In this document: positions 1 through 7,411 of the stretch, piece by piece
Layout: each line of letters opens with the position of its first letter
Numbering within the stretch: the stretch's first letter is position 1
Source: Bacteroidota bacterium
GTDB lineage: Bacteria; Bacteroidota; Bacteroidia; Bacteroidales; Marinifilaceae
NCBI GenBank assembly: GCA_023400335.1
Contig: JAEXFF010000023.1
Location: forward strand, 1-12,114
Length of the DNA: 12,114 nucleotides
Reading direction: 5' to 3'
The notes under the pieces: model-generated
Seen by the model: the letters and a program-made list of their open reading frames with translations, nothing else
Told to the model about the DNA's origin: nothing
The model's database searches: none
Position numbers and translations under genes: made by a program

Positions 1-2
1 TC

Positions 3-101
3 TATCTCAATTCCAATGGTATCGAGATACAAAATGTAACAGCTACAAACTGGAAAGGTTACGACTGGAAATCCATTGTGCCTTATCAACCTGAAAATTA
101 A
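3..101 (+). CDS. 3' end of an unidentified protein (partial)
   Basis: An open frame enters from the left edge and ends at TAA (99-101), giving the last 32 residues of a protein. The tail is rich in Asn, Trp and Tyr and includes NWKGYDWKSIVPYQPEN, which reads like the end of a folded extracellular or enzymatic domain rather than a random frame. The other two plus-strand frames look less protein-like. The gene converges on the oxidoreductase at 134-2929, and a hairpin repeat sits 8 bases after its stop. The family is not recognised. It may be coding but cannot be proved from 99 bases. Confidence 0.55.
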   Translation, partial: YLNSNGIEIQNVTATNWKGYDWKSIVPYQPEN

Positions 102-109
102 CTCTAAAT

Positions 110-138
110 GGTGACAAAGGGACGGTTCCTTTGTCACC
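110..138 (+). repeat. REP-like hairpin repeat, copy A
   Basis: This is a perfect 11-bp inverted repeat: left arm GGTGACAAAGG (110-120), loop GACGGTT (121-127), right arm CCTTTGTCACC (128-138). A diverged copy in inverted orientation lies at 9058-9086, and 25 of 29 positions match. No T-run follows the hairpin on either strand, so it is not a typical intrinsic terminator. From memory, closely similar GTGACA...GACGGTT...TGTCAC palindromes are scattered between genes in many bacterial genomes, which suggests a REP-type element mobilised by a Y1 (RAYT) transposase; no such transposase is in this window. The repeat lies between two converging genes and its right arm contains the stop codon of the minus-strand oxidoreductase (134-136). 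Confidence 0.8.
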
Positions 139-2929
139 TTATCGTTTCATCAACCAAATATACAATCGATTCGTAAGGTTGTTTAATATGATCCTGCATG
201 GCTATTTCACAGGTGCGAGCCAAAGAATAACAACCGTCAAATTTTTGGGCAGCAATTTCCTGATTCTCTTCCCGGGTAGCGGATTCGGAAAGTTCGGGGA
301 ATATAAAACCTCTGTCTCCTGAAGCTCCGCAACATCCCCAATTGTCCGGTAATACAACTTCTTTAGCGCATTTTTGGGCAATCTCCAACATAGCCGGTAC
401 CAATCCCATAATCCGGCAAGCACAGGTAGGATGCAAAAGGATACGGCTTTTAGGATTTATGTGTTCTGCCTTTGGTAGGACATAATCCCTAAGCCATTCT
501 GTAATATCCAATATTTTCAATTTTTTGTATTTCTGAAAATTTCCCGGTGTCAGTACTTTTTCTCCGGTTTCATACAACAGGGTGTGAGTACAAGAGGTCG
601 TATCACAAAAAATAGGAATTTGTCCCTGATCCGACCATTTATAAAAATATTCGACCGTACGGTTTGCCATCCACTTCTGCCCTTCCGGATTTCCTTTATG
701 TCCCCAAATCTGTGAACAGCATAAACCCTGGGCATTCTCAGGTAAACGCACCTTCACTCCTGTTTTATCTGCTACTCTCAGGACGGCCGTTATCAAATCC
801 ACTTTCTTCAGTGTAGAAGCTCCGAAAATCCGGGTTACACAAGAGGGGAAATAAATAAAATCCGGATAGGCTTCCTCACGGAAATGTAACTTCCGGGGCA
901 TCGGAAAATGCTCTGACCAGTGAGGGAATTGCTGAATGATCCGATGCATAATATCAGTAGCCCATATCAAGGGATAAGGCGATAAAACTTTTTCTGTACC
1001 CACTGCAAGTTTTAAAACACCCCGTATCTCTTTTTCAGCTGTTTCAAAATGTTCAGCCGCATACATCATAATTTTTGACTCTTCTTTTCCGGCCTTTTTC
1101 ACCCTCAACGCATCTGTCACAATTCCTGTATTAATTCCCATGGGACAAGGCAACTGACACATTCCATCAACAGCACAGGTCTTCTCTCCAATATAATCAT
1201 ACTCTTTCTCCAGTTCTTTACCGCCTTCCCGCTTCATAATTCTACGGGCCTGCAAACGCTGACGCGGCGTTAAGGTTACATTCCGGGAAGGACAAACATG
1301 TTCACAATACCCGCATTCTATACAAGTATCCGCATGTTCGTATCCAAAATCCTCTCCAAAAAGTGTCATTTCTTTCAAAGGATGCAGATGGGCTTCCGGA
1401 TCAGGGTTCAGGATGACACCTCTGTTCAGTATCCCCTGAGGATCAGCTAATTTCTTCAATCGCTGCATAATACTGAAGATCTCACTCCCCCATTCTTTCT
1501 CTACAAAAGGGGCAACAGCACGGCCGGTTCCGTGTTCTCCCTTTAAAGAACCATCTAAAGACAAAACAAGGTCCACCATACTATCCATAAAATAGGCAAA
1601 ATTCTCAACTTTTTTCCGTTCCTGCATACCGGAAGTAACCAGAGGATGCAAATTTCCGTCCCGGGCATGTCCAAATACAGCACCGACATAACCGTATTTC
1701 CGGAACAACTGCTGCAAACCGTCCACTAACAAATACAACCGGTCTACCGGAGCTGCAACATCTTCCAGAATAACGGCATCTCCGGGGATACGGGCTCCTG
1801 CCACGCAAGGAAATATCCCATTCCGGATTTCCCATAAATGTTCCCGTTCGGCTACGGTACGGGTAAAATCTTCCATCCGCAAAATTCCTTTTAATTTACG
1901 AAGAGCCGGAGTCAATTCTGCAATTTTAGCCTGCATCTCGTCTGAACCGGATGCTCCATAATCGATTAAGAGAGCTGTAGTGCCTTTTGGAAAATCTAAT
2001 TTACCGGAATCCAAACTAGCCAAAGAAGCATAATCCATCATTTCAACCGCAACAGCCCCGCTACTACCAATAACCGGAGCCGCTGCCGCTGCTAAAGTCG
2101 CATTTTCAAAATACAGCATAGCGGAACTATACATCGGCAGTAATGGAATCGTGTTCAACTCCGCAGAAACAATAAACCCCAAGGTACCCTCTGCTCCGAT
2201 AAGCAGGTGAGCAAAAATATCCATAGGGTGTTCGAAATCGATAAAAGCATTGACGCTATAACCCGTGACATTCTTTATTTTGTATTTTTCTATTATACGT
2301 TTCCGCAGCGTTTCATTACTCAATATCTCTTTCCGGATTTCTGTCAGCCCCTGACAAAGTTCCTGCTCCGTCTCTTCAAATCTATGCCGGTCTTCCGCTG
2401 AACTACTATTGTACCAATGCCCATTTGCCAATATAAATTCAATATAACTCAAGGTATGATACGCATTATAACGAGTACCCGCCTGCATTCCGCTACTGTT
2501 ATTCGAGAGAATCCCTCCCATCATGGCAGCAATGGATGAAGCCGGATCCGGACCTATTTTTGTCTGATACTTCCGCAACAATTGGTTCACCTGAGTAGCT
2601 GTCAATCCCGGTTCGAACCAAATCTTTTTCCCGTTTTCCCTCACTTCGTTCCTCTTCCAGGCCGTTCTTAACTCACAAATAATCCCTTCGTTTACGCTTT
2701 GCCCGGAAAGAGAAGTTCCACCTGTCCGAAACGTCACACTCACCTGGTGTAAACGGGCAATTGCCAACAATTGCTGTACCTCGGCAGCATTTGCAGGACG
2801 TACGATCACCTCCGGTTTTATATTAAAATAGGAACCGTCCCTCGAATAAATCTCCCGGTATAAATCCGATGTCAATATTTGATGTTTTGCAAATACTCCC
2901 GATAAATCCTGTGTAAGCCGCTCTCTCAT
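134..2929 (-). CDS. FAD and Fe-S D-2-hydroxyacid dehydrogenase (YdiJ-like)
   Basis: This 931-residue protein fuses a flavin dehydrogenase to an iron-sulfur electron-transfer module. Residues about 38-255 form the FAD-binding (PCMH-type, FAD_binding_4) domain, with RTGGTSLSGQS at 68-78. Residues about 260-505 are the FAD-oxidase C-terminal domain, with HARDGNLH at 421-428 (the two His are likely metal ligands) and EHGTGR at 465-470. Residues 536-547 (CIECGYCEHVCP) plus C585, C591 and C595 form a ferredoxin-like double cluster site. Two CCG (GlpC/HdrB-type) halves follow, marked by C697 with CC737-738 and by C836/C838 with CC866-867. The architecture matches E. coli YdiJ, reported as a D-2-hydroxyglutarate dehydrogenase, and D-lactate or glycolate oxidases are relatives, so the substrate is uncertain. 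Oxidation of a D-2-hydroxyacid to the 2-oxoacid, with electrons passed on through the clusters, is the likely reaction. No signal peptide is visible. The ATG at 2929 has AAAGGA upstream. The stop codon lies inside hairpin repeat copy A. Confidence 0.88.
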   Translation of the reverse strand: MRERLTQDLSGVFAKHQILTSDLYREIYSRDGSYFNIKPEVIVRPANAAEVQQLLAIARLHQVSVTFRTGGTSLSGQSVNEGIICELRTAWKRNEVRENGKKIWFEPGLTATQVNQLLRKYQTKIGPDPASSIAAMMGGILSNNSSGMQAGTRYNAYHTLSYIEFILANGHWYNSSSAEDRHRFEETEQELCQGLTEIRKEILSNETLRKRIIEKYKIKNVTGYSVNAFIDFEHPMDIFAHLLIGAEGTLGFIVSAELNTIPLLPMYSSAMLYFENATLAAAAAPVIGSSGAVAVEMMDYASLASLDSGKLDFPKGTTALLIDYGASGSDEMQAKIAELTPALRKLKGILRMEDFTRTVAEREHLWEIRNGIFPCVAGARIPGDAVILEDVAAPVDRLYLLVDGLQQLFRKYGYVGAVFGHARDGNLHPLVTSGMQERKKVENFAYFMDSMVDLVLSLDGSLKGEHGTGRAVAPFVEKEWGSEIFSIMQRLKKLADPQGILNRGVILNPDPEAHLHPLKEMTLFGEDFGYEHADTCIECGYCEHVCPSRNVTLTPRQRLQARRIMKREGGKELEKEYDYIGEKTCAVDGMCQLPCPMGINTGIVTDALRVKKAGKEESKIMMYAAEHFETAEKEIRGVLKLAVGTEKVLSPYPLIWATDIMHRIIQQFPHWSEHFPMPRKLHFREEAYPDFIYFPSCVTRIFGASTLKKVDLITAVLRVADKTGVKVRLPENAQGLCCSQIWGHKGNPEGQKWMANRTVEYFYKWSDQGQIPIFCDTTSCTHTLLYETGEKVLTPGNFQKYKKLKILDITEWLRDYVLPKAEHINPKSRILLHPTCACRIMGLVPAMLEIAQKCAKEVVLPDNWGCCGASGDRGFIFPELSESATREENQEIAAQKFDGCYSLARTCEIAMQDHIKQPYESIVYLVDETIR

Positions 2930-3021
2930 TTTTCCTTTATTAAAGACCCCTTTACTATTTTGTTTTCATTTTCTGTTTATAAGTTAAACAACAAGCCCGC
3001 CTATTTTGTTTCGGAAAGGGC

Positions 3022-3068
3022 ACAAAAAGAAATCAGTCTCTCCCTTTCTGAAAAAGGAAGAAACTGAT
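3022..3068 (-). terminator. Intrinsic terminator of the lipoprotein operon
   Basis: Positions 3032-3047 pair with 3053-3068 around a 5-base loop, giving a 16-bp stem. On the minus strand the only two non-Watson-Crick positions (38/62 and 42/58 of the 3000 block) are G-U wobbles, while on the plus strand they would be C-A mismatches. The minus-strand transcript continues into a U-rich stretch (TTCTTTTTG, 3031-3023). Both points assign it to transcripts arriving from the gene ending at 3259, about 190 bases upstream. Confidence 0.8.
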
Positions 3069-3151
3069 CTGTTAACGGAATTAAAATAAACATCCGGAAA
3101 GTTTATTCTTCCGATTAGTAATGCTTTACCTTTGAGACTATTATTGTCTGG

Positions 3152-3166
3152 TGAATCATTGATTCA
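3152..3166. other. Short perfect palindrome, function unknown
   Basis: TGAATCA, one T, then TGATTCA: 7-bp arms with a one-base centre, lying in the untranslated tail of the lipoprotein operon. It has the shape of a dimeric regulator site, but it is not near a recognised promoter and could be chance in AT-rich DNA. Confidence 0.2.
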
Positions 3167-3258
3167 GAAACTTCCGTTTTATCCGTCTGTTTCCCTCAAA
3201 AAGTATTCATTCTTTATCTTCAAAATCGACTTTCCGGATATTTCCTCAGAAATTTTTA

Positions 3259-4710
3259 CTATTCTTTCACGCAACGTATATTACATCCGTATGCATGTCC
3301 TGCCCGGAATATAGTTGCCCGTCCGGATGCCAAATAGAGATCACGACTGTAAACATCATCCGGAACCATTGTCGTTGACCAATAATAGGCCCGTGTCCCT
3401 GTATCATTGATACCATCAAAGATTAAAATTATACCCGAGAAAGGAAAGTAATCGCCATTTCCTCCGGTCCAATAACGACCGTAAGACTCCGCTTTACTCC
3501 AATTCGCAGCATATTCCGTTTCTGATTGGGTAAGGTCACCGAATGCCACAGCAGGCGGAACCCGATATCCAACCGGACAGGGATCGAAAATACTTTTCTG
3601 TATTCCATTGCTACTCTCCTCTTCTCCCCATAAGTTATTGTTACAGGCCACATTGTTTTTTACAGCTATATACCACGAATAAACGCCCGAGGTATAAGAA
3701 CTGAAAAAAGTCATAGGATACTGAACCGAATGGGGAATGTTCCCCGGTGCTGTCGTAACAGGAAGCGGCATTTGGCCTTCAATTGTCCATTTTCCACTGC
3801 CGTTTCCTACCTGGCGGTTGGGTTCATTCTCTTTCGAACCGTAAGAAGAACCAGAGGGGAGGAACGGATCTTTACGTCCCCATTGATACAAAAGCCCCCG
3901 GTTTTTAATATCTCCCGGAACGTTGTTTAACGCACCTAAATTCCGGTCCATAAATTCATAACCATTAGCTGCCGAAGACTTCATTTGTTCGTTACAAACC
4001 CAAATATGCCAGCTCCATAGGATATTACCGCCACCGTCTTTAAGGGCGATAACAGCATTTCCCTCATAAGTACCAGTTGAAAAATAGATCTTACCGTTAT
4101 CGTAATAAGGCATACCATCCATCACATTCGCACAGGACGAACGGTTGAATTCAAAAGTACTCTCCCATAACAAGTCAGCATAAGCGGCTTTTGAAGTATC
4201 GATTTGTATCCCGAAGGCTTCAATATAACCTGAGGTACCATCCCCTGTTTTGTTGCCATTTCCCCGGACTGTCGCATCAAACCGATAGGAATTCTCCGTG
4301 GATACAATATAGCAATTCGCTGTACCATCCTCTGAAAGATTCCGGGCTTTATAAGTGGCTTGAGCAAGAAGGATATTCTTTTCAGCAGACTTCCCCTCAC
4401 GCTCCGCAATAACAGTAAGCGTTGAAGTCAGAATTTGAGAAGTAGTGTTAGCTTCTGCCACAATTACAAGCATATCCCCTTCACGGGTTACTGTTACCCA
4501 GGAAGCACTTGTTTCATACGACCAATCTTCTATATCGGAGAGGACAACTATTTCCTTTTGTCCCCCGTCTGCATCGAATATCACCTTTGCAGAAGAAACC
4601 GAAAGTGCCGGAGCAACCGGAGGCATTACTTCGTATACATTTTTGTCATCGGTACATCCCATTCCTGCGAATAACAGTAAAATGAACACCGAATAAATTA
4701 TTTTTTTCAT
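3259..4710 (-). CDS. BACON lipoprotein with Fibrobacter-paralogous-type domain
   Basis: This 483-residue protein begins with a lipoprotein signal (Lys-Lys, hydrophobic stretch, cysteine at residue 19). The cysteine is followed by TDDKN; acidic residues here resemble the Bacteroidota lipoprotein export signal, suggesting display on the outer face of the outer membrane. Residues about 36-117 are one BACON domain (GGQKEIVV, then SASWVTV, then TREGDMLVIVAE). Residues about 125-483 resemble the Fibrobacter succinogenes major paralogous domain (TIGR02145), seen in MDRNLGA (254-260), GLLYQWGRKDPF (272-283), FDPCPVGYRVP (375-385), YYWSTT (442-447) and the terminal NIRCVKE. This domain is common in Bacteroidota surface proteins, but its ligand is unknown to me. 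It is the last gene of the three-gene operon, 30 bases after the previous stop, and precedes a long untranslated tail and terminator. The AT-rich start region lacks a clear Shine-Dalgarno site, as is usual for this phylum. Confidence 0.85.
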   Translation of the reverse strand: MKKIIYSVFILLLFAGMGCTDDKNVYEVMPPVAPALSVSSAKVIFDADGGQKEIVVLSDIEDWSYETSASWVTVTREGDMLVIVAEANTTSQILTSTLTVIAEREGKSAEKNILLAQATYKARNLSEDGTANCYIVSTENSYRFDATVRGNGNKTGDGTSGYIEAFGIQIDTSKAAYADLLWESTFEFNRSSCANVMDGMPYYDNGKIYFSTGTYEGNAVIALKDGGGNILWSWHIWVCNEQMKSSAANGYEFMDRNLGALNNVPGDIKNRGLLYQWGRKDPFLPSGSSYGSKENEPNRQVGNGSGKWTIEGQMPLPVTTAPGNIPHSVQYPMTFFSSYTSGVYSWYIAVKNNVACNNNLWGEEESSNGIQKSIFDPCPVGYRVPPAVAFGDLTQSETEYAANWSKAESYGRYWTGGNGDYFPFSGIILIFDGINDTGTRAYYWSTTMVPDDVYSRDLYLASGRATIFRAGHAYGCNIRCVKE

Positions 4711-4740
4711 TTCCGAATTGTTTTAAATTTTCGTTTTAGA

Positions 4741-7392
4741 TTATTTCCATACTAAAGGTATGTCCTCGTAATCAGTAAGTCCCGTACAACCGTTAAAGCA
4801 TTTTGTCCTTGAAGTAATAGCCTTTGTAAAACCATTGCTTGTAGTACGTTCATAGAGATGTATTTTAACACCGTCAACGGATGTGTAGGGTGATTCACAA
4901 CTTAGTTTCGAGCAACCAGCGAACAAATAATTGACGGTAGTAAGTCCTTTGGATGCATCAAACAAACCAGCGGGAATTCTCTCCAAAGCCGTACAATTCT
5001 GGAAAGTATAAGCATAAGTCGTAACCTGTTCAAAAGCATCAAATAGCCCTTCAGGTACCTCTTCCAGTGCCTCGCAATTATGGAACATGTATGTGGCGGT
5101 CTTCGTACCCGTACAACCGGCAAAAAGATCTGACGGAAGTTTCGTCAGCCGGGTACACCCATCAAATACATTAGCAAATGTTGTAACCCGGTTTTTATTT
5201 GCAAACAACCCGGAAGGAATATTCTTCAATCCTGTACAATTCTGGAACGTTTTTTCAAAAGTAGTGGCATCTGCAGTTGCAAAAAGCTCTGCAGGAAGGT
5301 CTGTCAGGGATCCGCAGTTCATAAATGTTTTAAGGAAACTTACAGAGCCTGAGCCTGTCTCATTGCTGGCATTAGCGAAAAGATCGCCGGGAACACTTTC
5401 CAAAGCAATACAATCGGCAAATGCACTACCATAAGTTGAACACTTCGTGAAATTAGCAAATAAAGCATTCGGAATCCGCTTCAGAACAGAACATCCCTGA
5501 AATGCATAATCAAAACGGGTACTTTCAGTAAGCGGATCAAACAAATGAGCAGGAATGGATTCCAGTTTATCACATAAAGCAAAAATATACCCCATATTGG
5601 TACATTTTGTCGTATTTTTAAACAATCCTTCCGGAATAGAAGTAATTTCTAAACCACGGAAAGCTCCGTTAAGCGTAGTAATTTCAGGGCAATTATCCAA
5701 AAATCCGGCAGGAATAGACGTCAGTTTGGTATTGGAGAATAAACTGCTGGCAACCATCAATTTTGCCTGATTCTTCAATAAATCTGCCGGTACTGCTGCA
5801 ATGGAGGTAGAGGAAAATGCCGAGTTCAAAGAAGTAATTTCGGGACATTTATCAAATAGACCGGCAGGGATGGCAGTAAGACCATCAATCTGATAAAAAG
5901 TTGAAGCAAATGAGGTCGCTTCCACGCAGTTATCAAACAGTCCGGCCGGAATCTCCTGAATCGCTTTATTGCCGCAAAATACGTAATCAAAAATCTTAGC
6001 TTGAGTGGCCGACACAAACAATCCGGCCGGAATCTCCTGAAGATTGCAATTACGGAACGCTCCGGAAAAAGTAGCTACCTCTGCAAATGATTGATCACTA
6101 TCTGTAGGAATTTTTTTGAGTGCTGCACAGTTATAAAAAGCATTATTGAGACTGGTTAGTCCGGTAGTTCCCCATTGACGTACCTCCGTAATATAACTGC
6201 GGATTACAGCCGTAATGGGCGACGTTGAACTCGGGAAAGTCAGAGCGGTAACCGTTCCTTTAACCGTAACGATATATTCACCGGCATATTCATAAGTATG
6301 AGACGGGTTTACTGTCGTCACATCTTCTACACTCGTATCTCCCCAAGAGATCGTACAGTTAACGGCTCCGGCTAACGGAAGATAGGCTTTAGCTCCGTCA
6401 GTCGCAACATTTAACACGAATACCATAGTGGTAGGATCATGGCCTAACTGTGTTACAGCAACAGCATAAGTGGTAATATTCTCCTTCCCGTCGCCCGCCG
6501 TAATGACAATTGCCGCTTCCCGGTTTTCCAACTCAGTATAATCTGCAGCTTTAATGTGAAGCACATTGCCTTCACGGTTGATAGTAAGCCAAGAGGCTTC
6601 GCAAGCATAATTCCATTCATAATTCGATATAACCGTTACCTCATTTTGTCCTCCTGCATTTGGAAACGAGAGAGCTGCAGGATCGGAAAAAACATTAGCA
6701 GCAGCCTGCTGGGTAACATCTATTGTACTGGAAACCGTATTTTCTCCGGACCCGGCAGTCAGCGTAATGGCAATTGAACGTTCTTCGAAAGAAAGGTTAT
6801 CTTCTGCTGTCGCCATAAGTTTACCGTTATCCTGTTTCTCCACCAATAACCAGGAACAAGGACAATCGAACGTCCATTCGTCTGTTCCGCAATCGATCAG
6901 AAATTCTGCTACAGTATTGCCACGGGCCGGAATAAGCGCTGTATCAGGGACAGATCCGATTTCCAACGTACCAAAAGCATTTTGAGAAACATTAACCGTT
7001 GCTGTTGCTGCTGACGCATCTTCTTCTCCTCCCGCACGCAAAGTAATAACAGCTTCCCGGCCTTCCAGCTCCATATTCGCCTCTGCAACAATATGCAACT
7101 CGTCCAACTCGTTTTTTTCCAATGTCAGCCATGTAGCACCAGCAGCATCATATGCCCAATTTTCCTGATTAGTATTAACATTCAAAACCAACTGCCCACC
7201 GCGGCTTCTGAACGTCACATCGCCTGTGTGCTCATCCTTAGCTGTATAAAGTTTATTTTTTGACGAAATAGTCAGAGTAGCCATACCCTCAGGAGACTGA
7301 GGTACTTCAGGATAAGTGTAAGTAATGGTATTCTTCTCGCACGAACAAAGTGCAATACAGTATACCAGTAAAGAAAAAAATATTTTTTTCAT
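4741..7392 (-). CDS. Surface lipoprotein: three BACON, PKD-like, BspA-type repeats
   Basis: This 883-residue protein has a lipoprotein signal with cysteine at residue 18 (ALCSC, then EKN). Three BACON-type domains follow at about 55-138, 142-230 and 236-316, each with the W-x-Y/F ... SWL/TWL pattern and a terminal VxVxQ-like strand. A PKD-like segment (about 322-380) contains TISWGDTS and HTYEYAGEYIVTVKG. Residues about 412-834 form a solenoid of about 16 units of 26-27 residues, with consensus TxF...F..C..L..IPAGLFD, similar to the BspA/DUF285 leucine-rich repeats. The protein closes with a cap ending CFNGCTGLTDYEDIPLVWK. BspA-type repeats in other bacteria bind host or bacterial surface proteins, so adhesion is a reasonable inference, while BACON domains may act mainly as spacers. 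It is the middle gene of the operon, starting 19 bases after the preceding stop. No enzymatic motif was seen. Confidence 0.87.
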   Translation of the reverse strand: MKKIFFSLLVYCIALCSCEKNTITYTYPEVPQSPEGMATLTISSKNKLYTAKDEHTGDVTFRSRGGQLVLNVNTNQENWAYDAAGATWLTLEKNELDELHIVAEANMELEGREAVITLRAGGEEDASAATATVNVSQNAFGTLEIGSVPDTALIPARGNTVAEFLIDCGTDEWTFDCPCSWLLVEKQDNGKLMATAEDNLSFEERSIAITLTAGSGENTVSSTIDVTQQAAANVFSDPAALSFPNAGGQNEVTVISNYEWNYACEASWLTINREGNVLHIKAADYTELENREAAIVITAGDGKENITTYAVAVTQLGHDPTTMVFVLNVATDGAKAYLPLAGAVNCTISWGDTSVEDVTTVNPSHTYEYAGEYIVTVKGTVTALTFPSSTSPITAVIRSYITEVRQWGTTGLTSLNNAFYNCAALKKIPTDSDQSFAEVATFSGAFRNCNLQEIPAGLFVSATQAKIFDYVFCGNKAIQEIPAGLFDNCVEATSFASTFYQIDGLTAIPAGLFDKCPEITSLNSAFSSTSIAAVPADLLKNQAKLMVASSLFSNTKLTSIPAGFLDNCPEITTLNGAFRGLEITSIPEGLFKNTTKCTNMGYIFALCDKLESIPAHLFDPLTESTRFDYAFQGCSVLKRIPNALFANFTKCSTYGSAFADCIALESVPGDLFANASNETGSGSVSFLKTFMNCGSLTDLPAELFATADATTFEKTFQNCTGLKNIPSGLFANKNRVTTFANVFDGCTRLTKLPSDLFAGCTGTKTATYMFHNCEALEEVPEGLFDAFEQVTTYAYTFQNCTALERIPAGLFDASKGLTTVNYLFAGCSKLSCESPYTSVDGVKIHLYERTTSNGFTKAITSRTKCFNGCTGLTDYEDIPLVWK
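4891..6159 (-). repeat. Coding tandem repeat array, 81-bp period
   Basis: This is the DNA encoding the solenoid of the 883-residue lipoprotein: about 16 diverged units, mostly 81 bases (27 codons), some 78. Traces of the period remain at DNA level: an exact 20-base match between 5941-5960 and 6022-6041 (offset 81), and a 14-base match between 4991-5004 and 5234-5247 (offset 243, three periods). All changes keep the frame. Confidence 0.8.
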
Positions 7393-7411
7393 AAAGAGTT
7401 TGTATTAACAT

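Larger units (their letters stand above)
2930..3258. other. Intergenic region between oxidoreductase and lipoprotein operon
   Basis: This 329-base gap holds the operon terminator at 3022-3068 and a short palindrome at 3152-3166. The 190 bases between the operon stop codon and the terminator look like a long untranslated tail; no credible ORF was found on either strand. If the terminator works, the oxidoreductase promoter should lie within 2930-3021, but no good TAnnTTTG box with an upstream TTTG was found there. The AAAGGA before the ATG at 2929 is the only recognisable initiation signal. Confidence 0.6.

Noticed and set aside
110-138. Copy A as a bidirectional intrinsic terminator for the converging genes
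   Set aside because: The stem is good and the position fits, but neither strand has a T-run after the hairpin and a second copy exists elsewhere, so a repeat element is the better explanation, though some terminator activity is possible.
3132-3314. 60-codon plus-strand ORF starting at TTG
   Set aside because: Weak start, overlaps the 3' end of the lipoprotein gene on the other strand, and has no family features.
4891-6159. Regular 81-base repeats as a possible CRISPR array
   Set aside because: The units are coding, diverged throughout without constant repeats and variable spacers, and stay in frame inside a lipoprotein gene.
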